Shown here piece by piece: positions 20,640 through 31,070 of a stretch of 64,000 nt of DNA; position 1 is the first letter of the stretch, and each line of letters starts with the position of its first letter. The DNA comes from Torymus aiolomorphi (taxonomy: Eukaryota > Arthropoda > Insecta > Hymenoptera > Torymidae): NCBI GenBank assembly GCA_036365515.1, contig CM070877.1, positions 61,957,975-62,021,974 on the forward strand, written 5' to 3'. A model generated the notes under the pieces. The model saw only the letters and a program-made list of their open reading frames with translations, searched no databases and had not been told where the DNA came from. Position numbers and translations under genes: made by a program.

Positions 20640-21449
20640 TTATTTTTCAATGCAGTCTCCTTTTAGTTGAATACACTCGGTCCAGCGGTGTTCCAATTTT
20701 TTTAACCCCGTTGAAAAAAATGTTTTCTCTTGGTTTGCAAAATAGGCCTCCGTGGCGGCGATTATTTCGTTATTGGAGTGGAATCTCTTCCCGGCGAGCG
20801 AATTTTTTAGGTTCGGAAACAAAAAAAAGTCGCACGGAGCCAAATCTGGAGAATACGGTGGATGAGGCAGCAGTTCGTAGCGTAATTCGACCAATTTAGC
20901 CGTGGCGAGTGCAGAAGTGTGAGCCGGTGCATTATCGTGGTGGAAAAGCACTTTCTTTTTAGACAAATGGGGCCGTTTTTCTTCTAACACGGCGTCAAAT
21001 CGGCTCAATAGTTCGGCGTAGTACCGTCCTGTGACCGTTTTGCCCTTCTCCAGATAGTCAATAAAAATCACACCTTGAGAATCCCAGAAAACAGTGGCCA
21101 TCACCTTTCCGGCCGACGGGACCGTCTTCGCCTTCTTCGGAGCAGGTTCACCGGATAAGGTCCACTGTTTTGACTGCTCCTTGGTCTCTGGAGTGTAGTA
21201 GTGAATCCATGTTTCGTCGACGGTCACGTAACGACGCAAAAACTCTTTTGGATTGCGATTAAACATCTCCAAACACTGCTCTGAACTGGTCACACGGATG
21301 CGCTTGTTATCTGCAGTCAGCAAACGCGGCACCCACCTTCTTGACAGCTTCCTCATGCCTAAAATCTCATGTAGGATATGCCACACGCGTTCTTCTGAGA
21401 TGCCTACTATCGCAGCTATCTCGTGCACCTTTAATCGGCGGTCTGACAA
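20640..21449 (-). pseudogene. mariner transposase, catalytic part (DD34D)
   Basis: 269 codons covering the second helix-turn-helix (KVHEIAAIVGISEERVWHIL) and the catalytic domain. The metal-binding triad is visible: Asp78 (VTVDETWIHYY), Asp172 (FHHDNAPAHTS) and Asp207 (PYSPDLAPCDFF), with 34 residues between the last two, which defines mariner. The linker motif WVPRLLT is present. The enzyme excises and inserts the element at TA. The N-terminal DNA-binding part is in a neighbouring frame that overlaps at 21431-21449, so one small indel inactivates the gene. The subfamily is not determined. Confidence 0.95.
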
Positions 21450-21712
21450 ACGATATCGTGTATTTTTGTCACGTTCTCCACCGTAGTGGCTGTTTTCGGA
21501 GCACCTGGGCGTGGATCATCAAAAACCGACGTACGACCACGTTGAAACTCGTTATACCAAAATTTAACGGTCGCCATCGAAGGAGAAGCATCCCCATACA
21601 CTGCATCCAAGCGTTCTTTAATTTCACTGCGCGATTTCCCTTCCAAAAACAAGAATCGAATCACCGACCGATATTGTTCTTTCTCCATTTTTTCAAAAAT
21701 CAACAGACACAT
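21431..21712 (-). pseudogene. mariner transposase, N-terminal DNA-binding part
   Basis: 93 codons. The likely start is the second Met (MEKEQYRSVIRFLF), followed by the first helix-turn-helix, the WYNEFQRGR block and the GRPR-like turn (DDPRPGAP) that contacts the inverted repeat. It continues in sense into the catalytic part after a one-base frame change. Together the two parts give the usual ~345 residues. Confidence 0.93.
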
Positions 21713-22023
21713 TTGCTTTCACACGCTCTCAAAAATAAACTACAACTCCGATCCGGCTGAAATTTCGTCTGTAACCGTTTACAGGAAGATACTGCACTGT
21801 AGTGTATTTCTGGTGCGATAGTGGCACCATCTGGCGGTGAGGCTAGGTACTTGTCAAATGACCCTCGTATAAGCGGGAATTTTGTATTTTGGGATTGTTC
21901 TCTGCGTAACTAGATTGACACTGTCTCATTGTAAGTTTTTGTTCATATATTTAATGCGATTTAGTTATTTATGTTTAACATACTTGTAATAATTTATGTA
22001 AAAACATTTTTTTGAATAGAATC

Positions 22024-22056
22024 CCGATGAGGGACACAAAGAAAAGTGTCCGAAAC
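22024..22056 (+). ncRNA. Hammerhead-ribozyme-like motif, second copy with a core substitution
   Basis: Same stem II and GAAAC as at 17404-17436, but the core reads CCGATGA instead of CTGATGA (T to C at 22025). This changes a conserved core uridine, so this copy is predicted to cleave poorly or not at all. Confidence 0.6.
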
Positions 22057-22131
22057 GTCGAAACACGACAAATGTTGTTTTTTATTTACAAAAACATTAC
22101 CTGGTAGATAAGCCATTAGAATCACTATATA

Positions 22132-22226
22132 GTAAGAATATTTTTAAGATATATATCGAATCAATATTCTGGTAGTATAATTGTAATATTGCATTCTAGC
22201 ATTCAAAAAATTGTATCTATGTATTA
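22132..22226. other. AT-rich flank containing an AATATTGC word
   Basis: Short stretch between the Penelope end and the CMC-like transposon. It ends in TTA, which is repeated on the other side of the transposon at 28354-28356. Confidence 0.5.
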
Positions 22227-22249
22227 CACAGGCACACAAAAAAAAAAAG

Positions 22250-22920
22250 TGGTCTGTTACTGAGACTTGACATATCCCCTCTTATGCATTTTGACGCGCT
22301 GAATCCGAATCCGAAGCCAGAATTGTGCCATCACCCCTCAGTTTTTTTTAAATCGTGTAAAACCACCCCTAAATCGAAAAATCCGGGATATTCCGCTATT
22401 AACGTTGGGAAAATTTTTATAAACTGCCTAAAAATTACTGCACATCTAAAGCTATACACATTTTGAGGCGCTGAATCCGAATCCAAAGGCAGATTTGTGC
22501 CATCACCCCTCAGTTCTTTTTAAATCGTGGAAAACCACCCCGAAATCGAAAAATGCGGTATATTCCGCTTTTAACGTTGGGAAAATTTGTGAAAACTGCC
22601 TAAAAATTACTGCAGATCTAAAACTATACACATTTTGAGGCGCTGAATCCGAATCCAAATGCAGATTTGTGCCATCACCCCTCAGTGTTTTTTAAATCGT
22701 GGAAACCACCCCTAAATTGAAAAATCCGGAATATTCCGCTTTTAACATTGGGCAAATTAGTACAAATTGCCTAAAAATGACTGCAGATCTACTGCTATAC
22801 ATACTCGAGGCACTGAATCCGAATTCGAAACGAGATTTACTACATTCCCTCTACTTTTTTTTCAATCATGGAAAACCACCCCTACATCGAAAAATTCGAA
22901 AAATTCAGCATTTGACCCTT
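22250..22920 (+). repeat. ~180-bp subterminal tandem repeats, left arm
   Basis: About four units, each with GCGCTGAATCCGAATCC, a GTGCCATCACCCCTCAGT block, AACCACCCC and ATTCCGCTTTTAAC. The same unit in inverse orientation fills much of the right arm. They are non-coding and are the expected binding region for a transposase. Confidence 0.9.
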
Positions 22921-23320
22921 TCAACCCCTAAACCCTGAACCCTTGAACTTATAACTCTTAAACCCTAAACCTCGAAGCCCTCAACGCTAAAACCCTTTAA
23001 TCCTGAACCCTTTAACCCTGAATCCTTTAATCCCCAACTCTAGAATCCTTAAACATTGAACCCATAGCCCTTTAATCCTCAACCTTTTAAACTCTTAACC
23101 GTTGAACCCTGAACTCTTAAACCCTCAGATCCTGATCCCTTAAGCCCTCAACCCTTAAACCCTGAACCCTTAAACCCTTGAACGATGAACCATTAAACTC
23201 TGAACCCTTAAAGCATCAACCCTCAAACCATTAGCTGTCCCTTAAAACCCTTAAAAAGTGAAAACTGAAACGCTCAGCTCTTAAACCCTCAACCATTAAA
23301 CCTTGCGTCTTTAAAAAACT
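22915..23320 (+). repeat. Degenerate CCCT-rich minisatellite (AACCCTTAAACCCTGA type)
   Basis: Irregular repeats of AACCCT, CTGAACCCTTAAACC and close variants, with the mirror version (GGGTTCAGGG) in the right arm at about 24950-25360. The unit is variable and not the TTAGG insect telomere repeat. It belongs to the inverted arms of the transposon. Confidence 0.85.
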
Positions 23321-23400
23321 AATTCTCTTTTTCGCTTATAGCGGGTTCTTTTATCCTCAAATGACCTCTGGTAAAGGATTTCTGGATCTTTTTGTATCAC
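23280..23400 (+). repeat. Inner end of left inverted arm, containing the 3' end of the transposase gene
   Basis: This segment (from CTCAACCATTAAACCTTGCG to AGATTTCTGGATC-like sequence) is the reverse complement of about 24845-24960. It includes the last codons of the transposase gene on this side and forms the start of the frame on the other side. Confidence 0.85.
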
Positions 23401-23950
23401 CTGGGTTAGTTTCTCTTTCCAACATCTTGCAGTAGTCAGCCATCATATTAATACCTCAAGTGCCTTGATATCTCCTCTCCATTTCTATAAGGTCTTCGTG
23501 AAATGGCTCACCTTGTTCTTCGCTGTAGTCACCTAAGTTTTCAGGAAAGTATTGCAAATGGGCGTGCAAAAAATGTAATTTCACACTCATCAAACAACCT
23601 AAACATTCGTAGTTATCGAATAAATCTGAAACAATTTGTTCATATTCCTGACTTTTCTGATTACCTAACAAATTTTCAGCAATACTTTGAAAACTGAGCC
23701 ATGCTAACTTTTCTGTTTCGTTCATTGTGTTGATGAAATTAGGATCTCGAAACATTCTTCGAATTTGAGGGCCGTCAAAAATTCCTGCTTTTATTTTAGC
23801 GTTACTGAGACCTGGAAAATGATCTGACAAGTATTGGAAACATGCCCCTTCATTATCTAATGCTTTAGTAAACTGCTTCATTAAACCAAGTTTAATGTGC
23901 AGTGGAGGAAGAAGGATTTTTAATGGATTGAGCAATGGTTCTTGAAGCAC
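23365..23950 (-). pseudogene. CMC-like transposase, C-terminal part
   Basis: An open frame of 164 codons (to 23456) contains LLPPLHIKLGLMKQFTKAL, a central block (KIKAGIFDGPQIR) and LHFLHAHLQYFPENLGDYSEEQGEPFHEDL. This is a widespread and usually unnamed transposase-like protein of animals that I recognise as a type. After the stop at 23456 sense-like sequence continues (MMADYCKMLERE) for about 30 codons to about 23365, so the stop is a nonsense change. Upstream, the same frame runs back through CFLCLWDSGD and so joins the N-terminal part after a frame change. Confidence 0.7.
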
Positions 23951-23966
23951 GTTGTAAGTACCTGGA

Positions 23967-24881
23967 TTAAGCGCATTTCTTTTTGGCCATTCTCTCTTCC
24001 TGTAATGATTTATGCGATCTCCGCTGTCCCATAAACATAGAAAGCACGGAAACTTTGTAAAACCTTACTGTTGTCCTAATATGATGGATATGATTTATTT
24101 TCTCTAGGACATACTTCATATTTTCATAACTTTCTTTTAGTTTCATGGAATGAGCTATTGGGATGCTTGCGTATTTATTTCCATTATGCAGCAAAACTGC
24201 CTTTAGACTTTGCTTTGAAGAGTCTATGAAGAGTCGCCATTCACTGGACTTGTAAATATTAGGTTTTAATTTATTAATCAGACTCTTTACATCTGTACAA
24301 TAAACTAATGTTTTATCCTCATCTACAGTGAAATATTTTGTAAACTCTTGTTCCCGTTTTCTATAAACAGAAGATTTAGTTCCAGGTTCTACTAATTCCC
24401 GCCTTTTAAATTCCGCTGCCATGAATTCTGCAACATCTTTCGAGACGCCAGTATTGCGAAAAAAGTCATTTAAATCTTGTTGGTTAAATGGTTTAGGATT
24501 GCATAACATAACAGAATATGGAACATACTTGTCTTTACTTTCATCCATTTCACATTCACTAATCTCCATTAATTCACTTTCACTGTCATCTTCATTTTTT
24601 CTTATGACGTCTTCTTCAATATCTTCTTCCATAAAATCTTCTTCTACATTCATAAGTTCACCAGCATCACAAATAGTTTCCTCTCTTTCAAATCCATTGG
24701 ATATATGAATATCTGATTTCGTAATGGGTTTTATTGTTGAAGAGACATTAGCGTATTTTATTTTAGATTTATTTCTCGAGTTAAAGCCGCTTGTAATAGT
24801 TTTGCAAAAATAGCAGTCATCGCATGACTGTGGTTTCTGCCATAGATACAAAAAGATCCAGAAATCCTTTACACAGGTCAT
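23967..24881 (-). pseudogene. CMC-like transposase, N-terminal and middle part
   Basis: 304 codons. Features in order: a Cys-x2-Cys-rich start (CDDCYFCKTITSGFN), an acidic stretch, and then the conserved EWRLFIDSSKQSLKAVLLHN block, where the Asp is a likely catalytic residue. The frame then runs into a mis-framed tail at about 24070-23967. The correct frame there reads a stop followed by GFTKFPCFLCLWDSGD, so about 30 codons, probably including the second catalytic Asp, have been deleted and the frame shifted. The first ~12 codons lie inside the inverted arm and are the reverse complement of the gene's own 3' end, so the original 5' end is missing. Confidence 0.7.
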
Positions 24882-25620
24882 TTGAGGATAAAAGAACCCG
24901 CTATAAGCGAAAAAGAGAAAATTGAATTAGTTTTTTAAAGACGCAAGGTTTAATGGTTGAGGGTTTAAGAGCTGAGGGTTTCAGTTTTCACTTCTTAAGG
25001 GTTTTGAGGGACAGTCAAACCATTAGGTTTCAAGGTTGATGTTTTAAGGGTTCAGAGTTTAGTGGTTCATCGTATAAGGGTTTAAGGGTTGAGGGCTTAA
25101 GGGTTCAGGTTCTAAGTGTTTAAGGGTTTAAGAGTTCAGGGTTCAACGGTTAAGGGTTAAAGGGTTGTGGGTTCAATGTTTAAGGATTTTAGGGTTGGGG
25201 ATTAAAGGATTCAGGATTTAAAAGTTCAGGTTTAAGGGGTTCACTATTTATAGGGTATGGGTTTAAAGGTTCCAGGTTAAAGCGTTAAGGGTTTTAAGGT
25301 TTCGGATTTAAAAGTTATAATTTTAGGGGTTCAGGGTTTAAAGGTTAAAAGAGTAAAAGCTGAATTTTTCGAATTTTTCGATGTTGGGAGTGGTTTTTCG
25401 TGATTGAAAAAAAGGAGAGGGAATGTCGTAAATCTCGTTTGGAATTCGGATTCAGTGCCTCAAAATATGTATAGCATTAGATCTGCAGTCATTTTTAGGC
25501 AGTTTATACAAATTTGCCTAATGTTAAAAGCGGAATATTCCAGATATTTCGATTAAGGGGTGGTTTTCCACGATTTAAAAAGAACTAAGGGGTGATGGCA
25601 TAAATCTGCCTTTGGATTCG
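24845..25620 (-). repeat. Right inverted arm, inner part
   Basis: Mirror of 22560-23400: first the AAAAGATCCAGAAATCC block, then the GGGTTCAGGG-type minisatellite, then a subterminal unit with AAAGCGGAATATTCCAG. It is slightly longer than the left counterpart. Confidence 0.85.
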
Positions 25621-27760
25621 GATAGGATTGAGCGCATTTCTTGTTGACCATATAAGGGTTCGGAGTTTAGTGGTTCATCGTTCATGGGTTCAGGGTTGAG
25701 GGTTTAACGGTTCAGGATCTAAGATTTTAAGGGTTCAAAAGTTCAGGGTTCAACGGTTAAGGGTTTAAACGATTGAGGGTTGTGGGTTTAATGATTAAGG
25801 ATTTTAGGGTTTGGAATTAAAGGAATCTGGGTTAAGGAGTTCAAGATTTAATGGTTCAGGTTTAAGGGATTCAGGATTTATGGATTCAGGATTTAATGGT
25901 TCAGTTTAAGCGTTGAAGGTTTCAAGGTTTACGGTTTAAGGGTTATAAGTTCAAGGGTTCCGGGTTTGAGAAAGGGTCAAAAGCTGAATTTTTCGAATTT
26001 TTCTATGTTAGGGGTGGTTTTCTGTGATTGAAAAAAAAGAGAGGGAAGGTTGTAAATCTCGTTTCGAATTCGGATTCAGTACCTCAAAATATGTATAGCA
26101 GTAGATTTGCAGTCATTTTTAGGCAGTTTATACCAATTTGCCCAATGTTAATAGCGGAATATTCCGGATTTTTCAATTTAGGGGTGGTTTTCCACGATTT
26201 AAAAAGAGCTGAGAGGTGATGGCACAAATCTGCCTTTGGATTCGGATTTAGCGCCTCAAAATGTGTATAGCTCCAGATCTGCAGTCATTTTTAGGCAGTT
26301 TATACAAATTTGCCTAATGTTAAAAGCGGAATATTCCAGATATTTCGATTAAGGGGTGGTTTTCCACGATTTAAAAAGAACTAAGTGGTGATGGCATAAA
26401 TCTGCCTTTGGATTCGGATAGGATTGAGCGCATTTCTTGTTGACCATATAAGGGTTCGGAGTTTAGTGGTTCATCGTTCACGGGTTCAGGGTTGAGGGCT
26501 TAAGGGTTCAGGATCTAAGATTTTAAGGGTTCAGAAGTTCAGGGTTCAACGGTTAAGGGTTTAAACGATTGAGGGTTGTGGGTTTAATAATTAAGGAGTT
26601 CAGGATTTAATGGTTCAGGTTTAAGGGATTCAGGATTTATGAATTCAGGATTTAATGGTTCAGTTTAAGCGTTGAAGGTTTCAAGGTTTACGGTTTAAGG
26701 GTTATAAGTTCAAGGGTTCCGGGTTTGTGAAAGGGTCAAAAGCTGAATTTTTCGAATTTTTCTATGTTAGGGGTGGTTTTCTGTGATTGAAAAAAAAGAG
26801 AGGGAAGGTTGTAAATCTCGTTTCGAATTCGGATTCAGTACCTCAAAATATGTATAGCAGTAGATTTGCAGTCATTTTTAGGCAGTTTATACCAATTTGG
26901 CCAATGTTAATAGCGGAATATTCCGGATTTTTCAATTTAGGGGTGGTTTTCCACGATTTAAAAAGAGCTGAGAGGTGATGGCACAAATCTGCCTTTGGAT
27001 TCGGATTTAGCGCCTCAAAATGTGTATAGCTCCAGATCTGCAGTCATTTTTAGGCAGTTTATACAAATTTGCCTAATGTTAAAAGCGGAATATTCCAGAT
27101 ATTTCGATTAAGGGGTGGTTTTCCACGATTTAAAAAGAACTAAGTGGTGATGGCATAAATCTGCCTTTGGATTCGGATAGGATTGAGCGCATTTCTTGTT
27201 GACCATATAAGGGTTCGGAGTTTAGTGGTTCATCGTTCACGGGTTCAGGGTTGAGGGCTTAAGGGTTCAGGATCTAAGATTTTAAGGGTTCAGAAGTTCA
27301 GGGTTCAACGGTTAAGGGTTTAAACGATTGAGGGTTGTGGGTTTAATAATTAAGGAGTTCAGGATTTAATGGTTCAGGTTTAAGGGATTCAGGATTTATG
27401 AATTCAGGATTTAATGGTTCAGTTTAAGCGTTGAAGGTTTCAAGGTTTAGGGTTTAAGGGTTATAAGTTCAAGGGTTCCGGGTTTGAGAAAGGGTCAAAA
27501 GCTGAATTTTTCGAATTTTTCTATGTTAGGGGTGGTTTTCCGTGATTGAAAAAAAAGAGAGGGAAGGTTGTAAATCTCGTTTCGAATTCGGATTCAGTAC
27601 CTCAAAATATGTATAGCAGTAGATTTGCAGTCATTTTTAGGCAGTTTATACCAATTTTCCCAATGTTAAAAGCGGAATATTCCGGCTTTTTCAAATTAGG
27701 GGTGATTTTCCACGATTTAAAAAGAGCTGAGGGGTGATGGCACAAATCTGCCTTTGGATT
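25621..27760 (+). repeat. Tandem duplication of a 759-bp block (about 2.8 copies)
   Basis: The junction sequence GATAGGATTGAGCGCATTTC occurs at 25621, 26417 and 27176. Units 2 and 3 are spaced exactly 759 bases and nearly identical; unit 1 is 796 bases because of an extra ~37 bases in the minisatellite part. Each unit joins minisatellite to subterminal repeats. The small repeated frames (26028, 26787, 27546) only reflect DNA identity. GAGCGCATTTCTTGTTGACCA resembles a piece of the transposase gene near 23970. Confidence 0.9.
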
Positions 27761-28330
27761 CGGATTTAGCGCCTCGAAATGTGTATAGCTCCAGCCTGCA
27801 GTCATTTTTAGGCAGTTTATACCAATTTGCCCAACGTTAAAAGCGGAATATTCCGGATTTTTCAATTTAGGGGTGGTTTTCCACGATTTAAAAAGAGCTG
27901 AGAGGTGATGGCAGAAATCTGCCTTTGGATTCGGATTTAGCGCCTCAAAATGTGTATAGCTCCAGATCTGCAGTCATTTTTAGGCAGTTTATTCAAATTT
28001 TCCTAATGTTAAAAGCGGAATTTCTGGATTTTTCGATTTAGGGGTGGTTTTCCACGATTTAAAAAGAACTGAGCGGTAATGGCACGAATCTGCCTTTGGA
28101 TTCGGATTCAGCGCCTCAAAATGTGTATAGCTTTAGATCTGCAGCAACTTTTAGGCAGTTTATAAAAATTTTCCCAACGTTAAAAGCGGAATATCCCGGA
28201 CTTTTCGATTTAGGGCTGGTTTTACACGATTTAAAAAAACTGGCGGGTGATGGCGCAATTCTGGCTTCGGATTCGGATTCAGCGCGTCAAAATGCATAAG
28301 AGGGGGTATGTCAAGTCTCAGTAACAGACC
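27760..28330 (-). repeat. Subterminal ~180-bp repeats, right end
   Basis: About three units in inverse orientation to the left end, running up to the terminal CCACTTTTTT and GTGTGCCTGTG. The outermost unit is the best match to the outermost left unit, including GACGCGCTGAATCC-type wording. Confidence 0.88.
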
Positions 28331-28353
28331 ACTTTTTTTTTTGTGTGCCTGTG

Positions 28354-28975
28354 TTATTGCTGAAATATTGCAAAAATATTATTGTGCGATATATCATTAA
28401 TAAATATTGCTACAATATCACTACGATATTGGTTTACGATCTTTAACTCAATATCATGAATAAATATTGCTGCAATATCACTACGATATTGGTTTTCGAT
28501 CTTTAATTCAATATCATGAATAAATATTGCTGCAATATCACTACGATATTGGTTTACGATCTTTAATTCAATATCATGAATAAATATTGCTGCAATATCA
28601 CTATGATATTGGTTTACGATCTTTAATTCAATATCATAAATGAATATTGTTGGAATGTCGCAGTAATATTTTATTGTACTATTTTTTGCGCAGAATTGTT
28701 GAAATATCGCTGCAATATTTCTGTGAGAAATATCATAATTCAATATTTTTGCAATATCTTTGCAATATTAGGCTTGTTGGATGTCAATTTGCAATATCAC
28801 TGTAGTACTGCAGCAATATTGCATATTTATATTTCAGAATGCAATATTTCAAGAATGTTGTAGCGATATTACAAATTGTTGGATATATTTCAGTGATATT
28901 GAAATATTGTGGAGATATTGCTGCAACATGTCGGTGTTGTGTGGAAAGACTAATGCTACTATTTTTATTGGCTAA
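28354..28975 (+). repeat. AATATTGC-rich minisatellite with a 60-bp tandem unit
   Basis: Between about 28400 and 28650 a 60-bp unit (AATATCATGAATAAATATTG, then CTGCAATATCACTACGATAT, then TGGTTTACGATCTTTAATTC) occurs about four times. A continuous 129-codon minus frame across it encodes a 20-residue repeat, an expected consequence of a 60-bp period. The flanks to 28975 are rich in AATATTGC words that also occur in the fold-back element at 32973-35516. I regard this as non-coding. Confidence 0.85.
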
Positions 28976-29278
28976 AGTACCAATCCTTTTATTTACGTGA
29001 AACTTTATAAATCCTAACGGATAACAATTGTTCTCTAAAAGTTGAATAATAAGACTTATATTTTTATTATGAGATTTTTTATTTGTAAGCAATAAAGCTT
29101 TGTCAACTAAAGAATGAACCATTCCTTTTTTATGTGCTATAGGGTGGATAGAGTTAAAATTAAGAAATCTGTCCAAAAAGGTAGGTTTATGATACCAATC
29201 TGTTATTAATTTGTTGTCTTCTCTAATAATTTTGATTTCTAAAAAGTTTAACGTTCGATCTTCTTCAATCTCACGCAT
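28976..29278 (-). pseudogene. Second Penelope-like element, inverted RT thumb fragment
   Basis: The frame (open to 29278) matches the thumb and linker region of the Penelope RT at 15654-16871: LNFLEIKIIREDNKLITDWY corresponds to ISFLDLKIIIDKNRHIITNW, and NSIHPIAHKKGMVHSLVDKA to NSHHPLSNKIAIIYCLVDRA. It is clearly diverged, so it is a different family member. The similarity ends near 28980 and the frame runs on into the minisatellite. It lies inverted just upstream of the N-terminal part of the same kind of element. Confidence 0.85.
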
Positions 29279-29463
29279 AAACTATTTGAGTAGACTATTT
29301 GAATACTTTCAAAAGGTTTACTGAATGTGGAAATTGAGGATTTATGCATCTACATTCAGTTCTTAAAAAAGTAAAGCAGGTGAAATAGTTAGATTTTTAA
29401 AGGATAACTTCTGATGACATACTAAGTAAATTCTTCTTTACTCACTCTGAATATAATGATAGA

Positions 29464-30576
29464 ATGTTACATAATCTTGACACTAAACGTTATGATAAAA
29501 TACAAAAAATTGTAGAAAAAATGAAAATTTGTAATAGAAACAATATTAATTCGGGAAAACCATATTCAATGACTGATAATATTTATAACAAAAATAGTAA
29601 CAATAATGATAATAATAACAATAGTAAGAGTAATTGTAGTAATGTTAATGATAACAATAAATTTACTAAGATAACTAACAAATGGTTTGTTAATCTGAGT
29701 TCATTTACGTTTCCCTAGGATGTTACTGAAACTTTATCACTGGGACATAAATTTAGTCGTAATTCAAGTTTAAATAAAAAATCAATCATTGAATCTATTA
29801 AAAACACCGAAGAAACTTTAAATGTATGGGACATTAACAATAATATTAAAGATGAAATCAGATACACATTAGTTGAAAATTTACAAAAGGACTTAAGTAA
29901 AACTAAACATACGAAATACGTAGATAGATTGGTTGCAGAGAAATTGAAAAAAGCAAAAAAGTTTATAGTTAATAATGATATTTTAGTTACCATGGTGGAT
30001 AAAGGTAATGTTACTGTTGCCTTAGATCCTTCGACATATGTCGAAAAAATGTAAGTCATATTATCAGATATAGAAACCTATGAGATGATTAAGAAAGATC
30101 CTTTAAAAAATTTGCAACGAAGAACAAAGGTATTAATGTCAAAGTGGAATAATAATGGTTTTTTCGAAAAACAATTACACAATAACGCAATCACAGAAAC
30201 TGATACTATCTTACCGAAAATTTATGGTCTTCCAAAAATTCATAAAAAAGATATTCCACTTCGGCCGATCGTCTCATGCATTGATTCTCCTACATACTCA
30301 TTCTCAAAAATATTAGAAAGACTAATTAACTCTTCTATAGCTAAACTCAGATCATATATTAAAAACAGTGCAGAATTAATAGATAAACTTAAGAATTTAG
30401 AAATTCCTGAATACCATGTATTAATTAGCATTGACGCTACTTCATTGTTTACTAACATAAGTTTAGAATTAGTTAAAAAAGCTATTATAGAAAGATACCC
30501 TTACCTTGTGAAAAAACATGACATTCCCTTAGACAATATTTTGGAAGTTGTAACATTTTTGATGAATAACATACTC
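29464..30576 (+). pseudogene. Second Penelope-like element, N-terminal and RT finger region
   Basis: A single frame with two nonsense codons (TAG near 29716, TAA near 30052) encodes the Penelope N-terminal region, the DKGNVTVALDPSTY block, YGLPKIHKKDIPLRPIVSC and the palm motif A SIDATSLFTNISLELV. The sequence then stops matching at about 30576, before the YVDD motif, and passes into a CT-rich stretch. The missing thumb part lies inverted at 28976-29278. An inverted 5'/3' arrangement is a known insertion form of Penelope-like elements. Confidence 0.88.
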
Positions 30577-30711
30577 TTTCTCTCTGTCTCTCCCTCCCAC
30601 ACTCTCCCACCCCTCTTCCTCTCCCTCGACATGTGTCAAACTCTGTACCAAGAACTTTAACGAGAGCCTATAAATATTTTTTTAAAACAATGGCAGTAAA
30701 ACAAATAGTAT
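30577..30711. other. CT-rich junction sequence
   Basis: Starts with a pyrimidine-rich run of CTCTCTCCCTCCCAC type at the break of the Penelope-like element and passes into AT-rich sequence. No gene is visible. Confidence 0.5.
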
Positions 30712-31070
30712 TGTTAATAAAACTTTCTACGAAAGTATAAAATAAGGCAAGTATCAGTTTTTTCTGTATAATTTATAAAATAATAATATTTATGATTTTG
30801 TAAAAGAAATCAAATAAATACTAGCGAAAAAGTCTTTTACTTCTTCGAGCCAATTATATGCTCAACAAATTATATGTAAATACATTCACATTGTTGACTG
30901 CAAATTAAACAATCGAAAGTTGTGAATTCTATTATCGATAGTCAAGTAATGCCAACAACTCTCCGAAATATGACTATTCTCAGAAATGTATTAAAAGTTC
31001 TTTATCCTTCTATACAAATTAAACACAAGAAAGTACTGAAATCAATTTATTGTAGTCAAGTATCCGTAAG
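30712..31070 (+). repeat. Dispersed repeat shared with 8205-8575
   Basis: Same orientation and order of blocks as at 8205-8575, with scattered differences and a few short gaps. Confidence 0.8.

Larger units (their letters stand above)
20575..21867 (-). mobile_element. mariner transposon (1293 bp)
   Basis: Inverted ends start CGAGGGTCATTTGA and are flanked by TA (20573-20574 and 21868-21869). The matching site in Penelope copy 1 (near 17231) lacks the insertion, confirming the boundaries. Length and single transposase are normal for mariner. The only obvious lesion is a frameshift in the transposase. Confidence 0.96.
20158..22131 (+). promoter_or_regulatory. Penelope 3' region (second pLTR copy), split by mariner
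   Basis: It matches 16872-17512 on both sides of the mariner insertion and ends with the same CACTATATAGTAA. Beyond that the sequence leaves the element. The hammerhead-like motif recurs at 22024-22056 with a changed core. Confidence 0.8.
22227..28353 (-). mobile_element. 6.1 kb DNA transposon with CAC ends, CMC-like (CACTA/Mirage/Chapaev group)
   Basis: The ends are inverse complements (CACAGGCACACAAAA at 22227; TTTTGTGTGCCTGTG ending at 28353) and are flanked by TTA on each side, a 3-bp duplication. Ends starting CAC, short target duplications and long subterminal repeats are features of the CMC group. The left arm (22227-23400) and right arm (24845-28353) are inverted copies, but the right arm is about three times longer because of tandem amplification. 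The broken transposase lies between them on the minus strand. Superfamily assignment is from end structure and remembered family likeness and is not certain. Confidence 0.75.

Noticed and set aside
22915..25360. CCCT/GGGTT-rich repeats that look telomeric
   Set aside because: The unit is irregular (AACCCTTAAACCCTGA and variants), lies in both inverted arms of a transposon and is not the TTAGG repeat expected for insect telomeres.
26028..27737. Three copies of a 63-codon frame (MKKKRGKVVNLVSNSDSVPQ)
   Set aside because: Repeated only because the 759-bp DNA block is repeated; it lies in non-coding subterminal sequence.
28354..28743. 129-codon frame with a 20-residue repeat
   Set aside because: A 60-bp tandem DNA repeat without stops produces this automatically; no domain or start context supports a protein.
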